The notes below the pieces were generated by a model. It had not been told where the DNA came from. It worked only from the letters and a program-made list of their open reading frames with translations, and ran no database searches. The position numbers were made by a program, and so were the translations under genes. DNA of 64,000 nt from Pseudomonadota bacterium (lineage in GTDB: Bacteria; Pseudomonadota; Gammaproteobacteria; Xanthomonadales; Xanthomonadaceae): the NCBI GenBank assembly GCA_021821195.1, contig JAKACT010000002.1, positions 620,001 to 684,000 of the forward strand, read 5' to 3'. Each line of letters starts with the position of its first letter. The first letter of the stretch is position 1. Below, piece by piece: positions 47,924-63,730 of the stretch.

Positions 47924-49539
47924 CGGAAACCGTTGGAGATCGGGTATCGCCGTTCGCGCCCAAATGCGCGTCGACTGACCTTGGGTCCAGGGGCTGCCTG
48001 CTGCCGCTTCCACTCCGCGATGCGAACCAGTCGCAGGATGTTGTCGACCAGCTGCTCGCCGAAGCCGGCAGCGACGATCTCGGCGCGCGACTGTTCCTGA
48101 TCGATGTGCCTGAAGAGCAGTGCGTCAAGGACATCGTAGGGCGGTAATGAGTCCTGGTCCTTCTGATCGGGCCGCAGCTCCGCGGAGGGAGCGCGCTGGA
48201 TGACGCCCTGGGGGATCGCGAGGGGCCCCACGGTGTTGCGCCAGTGCGCGAGGCGGTAGACCTCGGTCTTGTAGACGTCCTTGAGCGGTGCATAGCCGCC
48301 GACCATGTCACCGTAGATCGTGGCGTATCCGACCGCGTATTCGCTTTTGTTGCCTGTGGTCAGCACCAATCCGCCGAGCTTGTTGGACAGCGCCATCAGC
48401 ATTGCTCCGCGAATGCGCGCCTGCAGGTTCTCCTCCGTGGTATCGATAGCCGCGCCTTTGAACACCGGCGCGAGCGTATCCAGATATGCCTGGAAAGGCG
48501 TCTCGATCGGCAGCGTCAGCATCGACACGCCGAGCGCTTCGCATTGCGCGGAGGCCAGATCGTTCGAGAGCTCCGCCGTGTAGCGCGAGGGCATGCGCAC
48601 CGCGGTGACGTTGCTGCCGCCCAGTGCGTCGGCGGCGATCGCGAGCACCAGTGACGAGTCGATCCCACCTGAGAGGCCCAGGATCACCTTGTCGAACCCA
48701 TTCTTCTTGCAGTAGTCGCGAGTGCCGATGACCAGCGCCTGGTACATCAGGCCGTCCTCGCTTTCATCCGCGCTGCGCGGCCAGGCGATCGGCGTGAAGG
48801 TCTGCAGCTCCGGGTCGAAGTCCGTGATCAGCAGGTGTTCCTCAAACGCGATGGCAGCCGGGGCGACCGCACCGCGCGCGTCTGCCAGCAGCGATGCCCC
48901 ATCGAAAACCGTGGAGTCTTGCCCGCCCACGACATTGACGTAGGCGATGGCAGTCCCGTTGTCCCGCGCACGCTTGGCAAGGAGCGCATCGCGCTCGGTA
49001 TGCTTGTGGCGTTCGAAAGGCGAGGCGTTCGGCACGAGCACGAGGCGCGCGCTCGCCGCGGCGGTCTCGGCTATCGGCTCCAGGCCCCACAGGTCCTGGC
49101 AGATCAACAGGCCAACCCGCACCGGGCCGACCTGGAAGACGCAAACGCCCCCGTCCGGATCGGTCTCGAAGTAGCGGCGTTCGTCGAAAACAGCGTGATT
49201 GGGCAGATCCCGCTTGCGATAGGTCGTTTCGATGCGCCCGTCGCGAATGACGCTTGCAGCGTTGTAGACCACGCTTCCCGCCGCCTCCGGCCAACCGACG
49301 ACCGCGACGATGCCCTGCGTCGAATGCGCAATGGCCCGCACGGCCGTGTCGCACTCCGCGAGGAACTGGGGGCGAAACAGCAGGTCCTCCGGCGAATAGC
49401 CGCTGACGCAGAGTTCGGGGAAGACGATCAGGTCAGCCCCGTGTGCGTCGCGCGCCTGCTCGATGAGCGTCTGGATGCGCCTGACGTTGCCGGTGATGTC
49501 TCCGACCGGGAAGTCGTACTGGGCCAGGGCGATGCGCAT
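47917..49539 (-). CDS. nadE: Glutamine-dependent NAD+ synthetase
   Basis: NadE makes NAD+ from deamido-NAD with glutamine as nitrogen donor. The 540-residue protein has an N-terminal nitrilase-type amidase domain with the E42, K109 and C147 triad (FPELCVSGYSP, YRKRDLPN, LLICQDLWG). The C-terminal synthetase carries the PP-loop SGGIDSSLVLAIAADALGG. Its ATG shares a base with the merR stop (TGATG), so it is translationally coupled to the metal regulator. A chromosomal nadE would normally exist elsewhere, so this is probably an extra copy under metal control. Confidence 0.92.
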   Translation of the reverse strand: MRIALAQYDFPVGDITGNVRRIQTLIEQARDAHGADLIVFPELCVSGYSPEDLLFRPQFLAECDTAVRAIAHSTQGIVAVVGWPEAAGSVVYNAASVIRDGRIETTYRKRDLPNHAVFDERRYFETDPDGGVCVFQVGPVRVGLLICQDLWGLEPIAETAAASARLVLVPNASPFERHKHTERDALLAKRARDNGTAIAYVNVVGGQDSTVFDGASLLADARGAVAPAAIAFEEHLLITDFDPELQTFTPIAWPRSADESEDGLMYQALVIGTRDYCKKNGFDKVILGLSGGIDSSLVLAIAADALGGSNVTAVRMPSRYTAELSNDLASAQCEALGVSMLTLPIETPFQAYLDTLAPVFKGAAIDTTEENLQARIRGAMLMALSNKLGGLVLTTGNKSEYAVGYATIYGDMVGGYAPLKDVYKTEVYRLAHWRNTVGPLAIPQGVIQRAPSAELRPDQKDQDSLPPYDVLDALLFRHIDQEQSRAEIVAAGFGEQLVDNILRLVRIAEWKRQQAAPGPKVSRRAFGRERRYPISNGFRY

Positions 49540-49949
49540 CACGCCGCCTCGCCCGGGGCAGGAGAGTGCTTGAGGGCGTCGAGGATGGTGCACTGGGCCC
49601 GAACGCCGCCGCCGCAGCTGCTGATGGTGCGCTCCAGCTCGCGCGCCACGCGCTGCAGGTCGCGAATGCGTTCCTGGACGTCGATCAGGTGCTGCTGCGC
49701 GAGGCGGGTGACGTCCTCGCACGCCAGGTCGCCGTCCTGGTCCAGCCGCATCAGGCTTCGGATCTCGTCCAGGCTGAAGCCCAGATCCCGACCCCGGGTA
49801 ATGAAGCGCAGACGCTCCACGTCCTGCTCCGAATACGACCGGTACCCGCTGCCCGTCCGGGTTGGCGCCGGCATGAGGCCGATCCGCTCGTAGTACCGAA
49901 TCGTTTCCAGGTGGCAGCCGCTTGCCTGGGAGGCTTCGCTGATCTTCAC
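49539..49949 (-). CDS. MerR-family divalent-metal regulator (CadR/PbrR type)
   Basis: This 136-residue protein has the MerR winged helix (LETIRYYERIGLMPAPTRTGSGYRSYS) and a dimer helix. The metal cysteines are C77, C112 and C120. C77 is the position that marks sensors of divalent ions; copper sensors have Ser there. The pattern fits Cd, Pb, Zn or Hg, and the island context favours Cd or Pb. It is divergent from the FTR1 gene with a MerR-type operator in the gap, and coupled to nadE downstream. No other metal regulator is visible on the island. Confidence 0.9.
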   Translation of the reverse strand: MKISEASQASGCHLETIRYYERIGLMPAPTRTGSGYRSYSEQDVERLRFITRGRDLGFSLDEIRSLMRLDQDGDLACEDVTRLAQQHLIDVQERIRDLQRVARELERTISSCGGGVRAQCTILDALKHSPAPGEAA

Positions 49950-49960
49950 GCTCGGATCCC

Positions 49961-49991
49961 TTGACTCTGTAGTCGCTACGGACTCTACGAT
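49961..49991 (+). promoter_or_regulatory. MerR-type promoter/operator upstream of the FTR1 gene
   Basis: TTGACT (49961-49966), a 19-base spacer and TACGAT (49986-49991). The spacer includes CTGTAGTCGCTAC(A/G)G-like dyad symmetry, placed between the divergent merR and permease genes. The site resembles known Pb/Cd regulator operators and the island site at 44571. Because the -10 contains an ATG at 49990, the permease must start further down. Confidence 0.8.
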
Positions 49992-50019
49992 GCCGGCTCC
50001 GTCGAAGCGTGAAAAGTCG

Positions 50020-51996
50020 ATGTCCCCGATTGCCTGGCGCTGCGTACTGTCCGCCCTCCTTGCCGTGGTGGGGCTGGCCTCCGCTTGTTCGGCACGGGCG
50101 GCCGACCCGGCGGCCGAGGCGCGGCAGGCATGGCAGCTGCTCGACTACATCGCGGTCGACTACCCCGCGGCGATCCAGAGCGGTGAGGTGGTCGACGCGG
50201 GCGAATACGCGGAGATGCGGGAGTTCACCGCATCCGTCAGCGCGAAGCTGGCCGCATTACCGCCGGGCGCGGGGCACGCGGCGCGCCTTGCGAAGGCCAA
50301 GCAACTGGAAGGGCTGGTGGCCGAGCGCGCTGACGCAGAGCAGATCGCCCGCAGCGCAGGTGCCTTGGCGTCGGAGCTCCTGACCGTCTACAGGATCGAG
50401 GCCGCGCCCGCGGCTGTCCCCGATCTGGCGCGGGGCGCGGCCCTGTACGCCCAGCAGTGCACCGCGTGCCATGGCGCGACCGGCCGAGGCGATGGTCCCG
50501 CTGCCGCCGGCATGGATCCGCCCCCGATCGCCTTCACCGACGCCGACCGTGCAAAGCACCGCAGCCCGCTGTCGCTCTACCAGGTCATTTCGCAAGGACT
50601 GCCGGGCACCGCGATGATGAGCTACGCCCATCTGTCAAACGATGATCGATGGGCCTTGGCCTATTACACCGGCGGACTGGCGTACGACGCGGCGGCCCGG
50701 GAACAGGGTGCGGCGGTCTGGGCAGACAACGAGCAGGTGCGTCGCGTATTTCCCGACCTGGCTGCGTTATCGGGCGCTACCGAAGCCGACATCTCGAAAA
50801 CGCTGGGAGCGGACAGGGCGCGCGCGATCACCGCCTATCTGCGTGGTGAGCCGAGTGCCGTGGCCGCCTCCTCGCCAGTCAACAGCAATGCATCTCTAGC
50901 GCTGGCCCGTCAGCGCCTGCAGCAGAGCGTTGCCGCCTACCGGTCGGGTGACCGGGGGCAGGCGTCGGCACTGGCTTTGTCCGCGTATCTCGACGGTATC
51001 GAGCCTGTCGAGCCGCAGCTCGGATCGCGGAACCGCAAGCTTCTCCGACAGATCGAGTCCGCCATGGCGACCCTTCGCGCCAGGATCGGCGAGGGCGCAC
51101 CGACCTCCGCCGTCGAAGCTCAGGCCGCAGCGGTCGGACAGCTGCTGGACCGCAGCGAGTCGGCGCTTGCCGACCGGAGCAATAGCACCACCACAGCGTT
51201 CCTGGGCAGCTTCACCATCCTCTTGCGCGAAGGGGTCGAAGCCCTGCTGATCGTCATCGGCATGATCGCCTTCCTGCGCAAGGCCGAGCGCAGGGATGTG
51301 CTGCCGTACGTGCATGCCGGATGGATCGGTGCGCTGTTGGCGGGCGGCGTAACGTGGGCCATCGCGACGTATGCAGTGAGCATTAGTGGCGCGGAGCGGG
51401 AGGTCACCGAAGGGCTGTCGGCACTGTTCGCGGCGATCGTCCTGCTCAGCGTCGGCATCTGGATGCACCAGAAGAGCACGGCCGGCCGCTGGCAGCAGTA
51501 CCTGCAGGAAAAGATGTCCGCGGCGCTCACGCGTCGTTCCGCGACCTTCCTGTTCGTGCTGTCGTTCGTCGCGGTGTACCGAGAGGTCTTCGAGACCATC
51601 CTGTTCTACGCCGCGATGTGGAACGAACAGGACAGCTCCGCGATCCTCGCCGGGCTGGGCTTGGGCCTGGTCGTCCTGGCCGTCATCGCATTCGCGCTGC
51701 TGCGACTGGGAACGCGATTGCCGATCGGCCAGTTCTTCCGCTTCAGCTCGATCCTGATCGCCGTCCTTGCCGTGGTGCTTGTGGGCAAGGGGGTGGCGGC
51801 GCTGCAGGAAGCCGGCTGGATCAGCCAGGCCTTGGCTGCCGTGCCACAGATCGAGTGGCTGGGCCTTTACCCGACGTGGCAGTCGATCCTCGCCCAGCTC
51901 GCCGTCGCGGCGATCGCCATCTTCGGTTTCGTCGCCAATGCGCGTGGCGCAAAGGCCATGCCTTCCGCGCACGAGCCTCCGAGAGGTAATGCATGA
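50020..51996 (+). CDS. Cytochrome c-FTR1 fusion permease (PbrT-like)
   Basis: This 658-residue protein has a signal sequence (with a possible lipobox ending LASAC), a periplasmic helical region and a cytochrome c domain with C147-x-x-C150-H151. An FTR1 permease domain follows with seven or so helices and the two ion-binding motifs R-E-G-x-E (from residue 403, REGVEALL) and R-E-x-x-E (R521-E525, REVFE). The same fusion is found in PbrT, which takes up Pb2+, and in some iron importers. The start at 50020 is chosen because an upstream ATG lies in the -10 box. It is driven from the MerR operator. Confidence 0.85.
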   Translation: MSPIAWRCVLSALLAVVGLASACSARAADPAAEARQAWQLLDYIAVDYPAAIQSGEVVDAGEYAEMREFTASVSAKLAALPPGAGHAARLAKAKQLEGLVAERADAEQIARSAGALASELLTVYRIEAAPAAVPDLARGAALYAQQCTACHGATGRGDGPAAAGMDPPPIAFTDADRAKHRSPLSLYQVISQGLPGTAMMSYAHLSNDDRWALAYYTGGLAYDAAAREQGAAVWADNEQVRRVFPDLAALSGATEADISKTLGADRARAITAYLRGEPSAVAASSPVNSNASLALARQRLQQSVAAYRSGDRGQASALALSAYLDGIEPVEPQLGSRNRKLLRQIESAMATLRARIGEGAPTSAVEAQAAAVGQLLDRSESALADRSNSTTTAFLGSFTILLREGVEALLIVIGMIAFLRKAERRDVLPYVHAGWIGALLAGGVTWAIATYAVSISGAEREVTEGLSALFAAIVLLSVGIWMHQKSTAGRWQQYLQEKMSAALTRRSATFLFVLSFVAVYREVFETILFYAAMWNEQDSSAILAGLGLGLVVLAVIAFALLRLGTRLPIGQFFRFSSILIAVLAVVLVGKGVAALQEAGWISQALAAVPQIEWLGLYPTWQSILAQLAVAAIAIFGFVANARGAKAMPSAHEPPRGNA

Positions 51997-52114
51997 TTGC
52001 GGTACTTCGCCCCTGGGTATGGATGCCTAGCGGCAATACCGGTGGTGCACGAGTCGGTGCGCTGCGCTCGATGCCAGTTGCCGATGAAATCCGTCCCTTT
52101 CTGGAACCCCACCG

Positions 52115-52738
52115 ATGAGTGACTGCGGCTGCCACCACGAAGCGAAAAATGCTCAGGAACGCAAGATCCTGATGATTGCGCTTGCCCTCAACGCTACGAT
52201 GGCCGTCGTCGGCGGTATTGCAGGCTGGATTGGCCAGTCCACAGGCCTGCTCGCCGATGCGCTCGACATGCTTTCGGACGCCACGGCCTATGCGATCGGC
52301 TTGGTCGCCATTGGCCGCACCGCGAGCTTCAAGGCCAATGCGGCCACGCTCAGCGGCATCGCCCTGCTGCTGCTCGGCCTGGGCGTCCTGTTCGAGGTGG
52401 GACGTCGCGTGGTCTACGGCGCCGAGCCGGCCAGCGGGTGGATGATCGGCACGGCCGCCGTGTCGCTCATCGTGAACATGTCGGTCCTTCGGATGCTCGC
52501 TCCGCTCAAGTCCGGCGAGGTGCATCTCCGGGCCACATGGATATTCACGCGCGCGGACATCGTCGCAAACGTGGGTGTGATCGTGGCGGGCATGCTCGTG
52601 TTTTGGCTGCGTTCACCTATTCCTGACTACGTCATCGGCACCCTGATCGGGCTCTACGTCGTCAAGGAAGCCGTGTCGATCCTGGTGGAAGCGCGCCGCG
52701 CGCGTCGCGGCGGCCCGACGCCCAACGGGTCGAGCTAG
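52115..52738 (+). CDS. Short CDF-family cation exporter (first copy)
   Basis: This 207-residue protein has six predicted membrane helices and CDF metal sites: LLADALDMLSD in helix 2 and TRADIVAN in helix 5. It lacks the cytoplasmic C-terminal domain of normal CDF exporters (about 300 residues) and has instead a Cys/His N-terminus (MSDCGCHHE) that may bind metal. It lies 118 bases after the FTR1 gene on the same strand and may share its promoter. It probably exports Zn, Cd, Co or Pb. Confidence 0.82.
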   Translation: MSDCGCHHEAKNAQERKILMIALALNATMAVVGGIAGWIGQSTGLLADALDMLSDATAYAIGLVAIGRTASFKANAATLSGIALLLLGLGVLFEVGRRVVYGAEPASGWMIGTAAVSLIVNMSVLRMLAPLKSGEVHLRATWIFTRADIVANVGVIVAGMLVFWLRSPIPDYVIGTLIGLYVVKEAVSILVEARRARRGGPTPNGSS

Positions 52739-52844
52739 GTGCTTGGTAGAGCCTGCCATCGCCGAGCGGTTGCTCCAGACCCGGCGGTCGGCACCCACCC
52801 TTTTGAAATAGTGTACAGCTTGATGATCGCCTAACCTATCCACC

Positions 52845-53222
52845 GTGCTGAGCTGGAATGGCCCCCGCTGGAGAAACACGCTGCGCGTGCTCGCGTTGGC
52901 GCTGCTCGTGCTCAGCATGGTGGCCCGGCCTGTGCTAGCTGCGATCGGAGAGGCGCACGAACTGGCGCATGATCCTAGCGGTCGGCATGTTCATGTCGCC
53001 GAAGCGGGCGGGACGGCCGCGGACGCGGCACCGGAAGAACGCTCAGTCGGGCACGCCCTGCTCCATTTCGCGCACTGTTGCGCCCAGCTGTCGGTGGCCA
53101 TGGCGGATGGGCTGTTCATCCCCGCCGTAATGCCGCGCAGTTCGCTCGCGGTGCGCCCCGAGGTGGCGCCACCCGGTTCGGGCGCCCGCGTCTCGCCGTT
53201 CCGACCTCCCATCGCGGGCTGA
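52845..53222 (+). CDS. czcI: CzcI-like small periplasmic metal-resistance protein
   Basis: This 125-residue protein has a GTG start, a signal peptide or anchor (VLALALLVLSMVARPVLA) and a His/Cys-containing mature part (RHVHVAEAGG, HALLHFAHCCAQL). It directly precedes czcC, the position of czcI in Cupriavidus-type operons. The family is poorly conserved, so the name rests mainly on position, size and composition. In other systems CzcI modulates czc expression. Confidence 0.6.
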   Translation: MLSWNGPRWRNTLRVLALALLVLSMVARPVLAAIGEAHELAHDPSGRHVHVAEAGGTAADAAPEERSVGHALLHFAHCCAQLSVAMADGLFIPAVMPRSSLAVRPEVAPPGSGARVSPFRPPIAG

Positions 53223-53281
53223 CGAACGCGCCGATTAATGCGGCGCAGCGCTGTTCGTCTCATCTTCCCTGGAGTTTTCCC

Positions 53282-54555
53282 ATGCGATCGCGATTCGCGG
53301 CTACGGCCGCGTGCGTCGCAGCGATGCTGTTCACCCATTCTGCATCCGCTGCCGACCGTTTGACCCTTGACGACGCGTTTGCGCGCGTCGGGCAGGCACA
53401 CCCTGATTTGCGACTGGCCGGCGGCCAGCGCAACGTATTGAATGCGGAACTCGACCGGGCGAGCTTCAGGCCGCCGCTCGTGGTCGGCGCATCGGCCGAG
53501 AACGTGCTCGGGACCGGCGAGGCGAGCGGCCTGTCGGGCGCGGAGCTGACCCTCACTCTCGCATCCGTCCTTGAACGCGGCGGCAAGCTCGACGCCCGCC
53601 GCGCGCTGGTGCAGTCGCGGATCGACTCGCTGGCGATCCAGCGGGAGGCCAAGCGGCTCGACCTCCTGGCGGAAGTGGCGAGGCGTTACCTCGCCGTCGT
53701 TTCGGCGCAAAAGCAGCGCGAAATCGCCGACCTTGACATCGCGCAGCGCCGCCGAACCGTCGCAGGTGCCCGGGAGCGGCTGAATGCCGGCGCCTCACCC
53801 AAATCGGTCGTACTTACCGCCGAGGCCATGCTCGCCCGCGCCGAGCTGGAACGGGCCCGCGCCGTGCAGCGCGAGGCCGGCGCGCGGCAGCATCTGGCCG
53901 CCCTGTGGGGCGAGCGCGACCCGAATTTTCAAGTGGTCGCGACCAATCCCATGGCGCTGCCGAAGGTGTCGGGCTTCGACGAGTTGACGACATGGCTCGC
54001 CCGCACGCCCGAGATCGCCCAATTCGCCGGCGAACAGCGCATCCGCGAAGCGCGGCTGCAGCTGGCTCGCACGCAGGCGACCCCGGACATTGACTGGCAG
54101 GTCGGCGTGCGCCGGCTCCAGGCGACGGACGACTTCGGCTTCGTGGCCAGCGCCTCCATGCCTCTGGGGGCACGCACCAGCGCGCAGCCCGAAATCCGGG
54201 TGGCGGAGGCCGAGCTCGCGCTGCTCGAGATCGAGCGCGAGAGCCGCAACATCTCACTGTATTCGACGCTCGCCGACGCGCATGCGCGCTACCTGTCCGC
54301 GCAGCTCGAGGTGCGCCGGCTGGCCAGCGACGTCATCCCCAAGCTCGGTCGCGCCGAGGCGGCTGCCGAGCGGGCATACCGCGCGGGCGCCATCAGCTAT
54401 CTCGAATGGGCGCAGTTGCAGTCCGAACTCACCAATGCCCGCAAGCAACAACTCGAAGCCGCGCTGGAAGCCCAGCGCGCCCTGATCGAAATCCAGCGCC
54501 TGACCGGCCAGCCCTTCGTGGCGGCCCCCGCAGAGCGCGTATCCGGAGAGACCCC

Positions 54556-54559
<4 letters not shown>
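53282..54559 (+). CDS. czcC: Outer membrane efflux protein CzcC (TolC family)
   Basis: This 425-residue protein has a clear signal peptide (ATAACVAAMLFTHSASA) and two internally related helical repeats typical of TolC-type channels. It forms the outer membrane exit of the CzcCBA pump. The chosen ATG is the one that yields the signal peptide. Its stop overlaps the czcB start (ATGA). Confidence 0.9.
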
Positions 54560-61849
<7,290 letters not shown>

Positions 61850-61943
61850 GCCGGCGAGGCGGATACGTGCCGCACTCGGCCCTTCGAATGGCGTCGGGCC
61901 GGCGAGCCTGCCCGCACGGCTGCCCGATGAACCGGGCGGTGCC

Positions 61944-62423
61944 ATGAACATGCCCACCGACCTCACGGCTGCACTGGCGGCGGAGTTCGCTATGCCCGGC
62001 GCTTCGGTCATGCTGGTCAGCAGCCTTCGACTGCTGCTGGCGGCGGTGCTCGGCGGCGCCATCGGGTACGAGCGCGAGAAGAAGGAGCGATCGGCAGGGC
62101 TGAAGACTCACATCCTGGTGTCCGTTGGTTCGGCGCTGTTCGTGATGGCGCCGCTCTACGCAGGCGTTTCGCAGGCCGACAACACGCGGGTCGTCCAGGG
62201 CGTGGTGTCGGGTATCGGTTTCCTCGGCGCCGGCGCGATCCTCAAGCTGCAGCGGGACATGCGTGTCGAAGGGCTGACCACCGCGGCGAGCATCTGGCTC
62301 ACCTCGGCGATCGGCGTCGCTGCCGGGCTCGGCAATGCGCTCCTGGCGATCATCGCCACGGGCGTGGCTCTGTTCGTGACCGCCGTGATTCCGCGCCTGG
62401 TCCCCGATGGCGGCCGGAAGTGA
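61944..62423 (+). CDS. MgtC/SapB family membrane protein
   Basis: This 159-residue protein has four or five membrane helices and the family segments GGAIGYEREKKERSAGLKTH and SGIGFLGAGAILK. It lacks the C-terminal ACT domain of Salmonella MgtC. MgtC-type proteins affect magnesium and ATP homeostasis; here a role with metal stress is inferred from position. It starts 94 bases after the ATPase in the same direction. Confidence 0.85.
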   Translation: MNMPTDLTAALAAEFAMPGASVMLVSSLRLLLAAVLGGAIGYEREKKERSAGLKTHILVSVGSALFVMAPLYAGVSQADNTRVVQGVVSGIGFLGAGAILKLQRDMRVEGLTTAASIWLTSAIGVAAGLGNALLAIIATGVALFVTAVIPRLVPDGGRK

Positions 62424-62467
62424 GTGCGGTGGACAGGCGACAAGCGACGTGACGGAGGAAGCGATCC

Positions 62468-63082
62468 ATGGGTAAGGCATGTTGCGGGCCCGGGCCCGAC
62501 GTCGAACGACTGCAGGCGGAGCAGCGGCGGGCGCTCAAGATCGTGCTCGCGATCAATGCATCTACCTTCGCGATGATGCTGGTCGCGTCGCTGGCGAGCG
62601 GGTCGGTGTCCCTGTTGTCGGGTGGGCTGGACAACCTGGGCGATGCGCTGACGTACGGCGCAAGCCTCGCTGTCGTCGGCCGCCCGGCCCCCTGGAAGGC
62701 GCGAGTCAGCCTGCTCAAGGCGGCGTTGATCCTCGCTGCGGCAATGGGCGTCGCCGTCCAGCTCGCCATCCGCATCGGCGAGCCCTCGGCCCCGGCACTG
62801 GACACGATGTCCGTGGCGGCCGTACTGAACCTGGCGGCGAACGTCTATTGCCTGCGACTGCTCACACCCTTCCGGCATGGCGACATCAACATGGCGTCGT
62901 CCTGGGAGTGCTCCCGCAACGACGTGATGGAAGGCGTCGCCGTTCTGCTGACGGCGGGCGCGGTCTGGCTGACCGGCTCCGGATGGGCGGACATCGTGGT
63001 CGCCGCCGCGCTGCTGGTGCTGTTCCTCAGGTCCGCCATGCGCGTGACGCGCGATGCGTGGGCGGAACTGCGGCGTGCCTGA
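62468..63082 (+). CDS. Short CDF-family cation exporter (second copy)
   Basis: This 204-residue protein is related in size and layout to the mini-CDF at 52115: a cysteine N-terminus (MGKACCGPG), six helices and no cytoplasmic domain. The helix-2 site is altered to LLSGGLDNLGD, losing the first acidic residue of the usual A-D-x-x-D pattern, and helix 5 has SRNDVMEG. The metal choice is therefore probably different from the first copy. It follows mgtC by 44 bases. Confidence 0.8.
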   Translation: MGKACCGPGPDVERLQAEQRRALKIVLAINASTFAMMLVASLASGSVSLLSGGLDNLGDALTYGASLAVVGRPAPWKARVSLLKAALILAAAMGVAVQLAIRIGEPSAPALDTMSVAAVLNLAANVYCLRLLTPFRHGDINMASSWECSRNDVMEGVAVLLTAGAVWLTGSGWADIVVAAALLVLFLRSAMRVTRDAWAELRRA

Positions 63083-63208
63083 CCGGCCGGAGGCGGACGG
63101 AAGCGGTGCCGGCGGACCGGGCCGCGCGCGGTGCGCTCCGGACGAAGCGAAGGACGTGCCTGCGCTGCGAAGCGGCCTGATCTCTCTTCACAACAATGTG
63201 AGCGCTGC

Positions 63209-63730
63209 ATGGACATCCGAAAAAATCGGTCCGCGATGGTCTGGCTGCTGCTCTCGGCGGCCGTGATCGCAATCGACCAGGGGAGCAAGGCCTGGGTACT
63301 GGCGCACCTGCCCGAATACACCCCGATTCCCGTCGTCGACGGCCTGTGGAACTGGTACCGCTCGTACAACACGGGCGCGGCCTTCAGCTTTCTGAGCGAG
63401 GCCGGCGGGTGGCAGCAGGTGTTCTTCAGCATGTTGGCGATGGTGGTTTCCGTCGCTCTCGGCATCGCCCTGAAGCGATTGCCGCGCGCCAACTGGCGGC
63501 AGGCTGCGCCGTATGCGCTCATCATCGGTGGCGCGCTGGGCAATGCCGCCGACCGGATCGCGCGCGGACACGTCGTGGACTTCATCCAGTGGCATTGGAA
63601 GGACTACTACTGGCCGTCGTTCAACCTGGGCGACGTGGCCATCGTGGTCGGCGCGGTGGGGCTCGTCCTTTCAGAGGGCGTGTCCGCGCGACGCAGGCGG
63701 TCACCCGGCGCGCGGCGCGCGGGTCGGTGA
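63209..63730 (+). CDS. lspA: Lipoprotein signal peptidase (signal peptidase II)
   Basis: This 173-residue protein with four membrane helices has both catalytic aspartates: D115 in GALGNAADR and D142 in FNLGDVAI. It cleaves prolipoprotein signal peptides. In lead operons an lspA-like gene (pbrC) accompanies the phosphatase pbrB; no phosphatase gene is seen here within the window. It may process island lipoproteins such as CzcB. It is likely a second lspA copy. Confidence 0.92.
   Translation: MDIRKNRSAMVWLLLSAAVIAIDQGSKAWVLAHLPEYTPIPVVDGLWNWYRSYNTGAAFSFLSEAGGWQQVFFSMLAMVVSVALGIALKRLPRANWRQAAPYALIIGGALGNAADRIARGHVVDFIQWHWKDYYWPSFNLGDVAIVVGAVGLVLSEGVSARRRRSPGARRAGR

Noticed and set aside
47365-48147. 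Rightward open frame of 260 codons over the zinc-ribbon gene and nadE end
   Set aside because: It crosses two better-supported genes in another frame, with Arg-rich shadow composition.
49990-50019. Upstream ATG for the FTR1 gene
   Set aside because: The ATG at 49990 overlaps the -10 hexamer of the MerR-type promoter, so it cannot be in the transcript.
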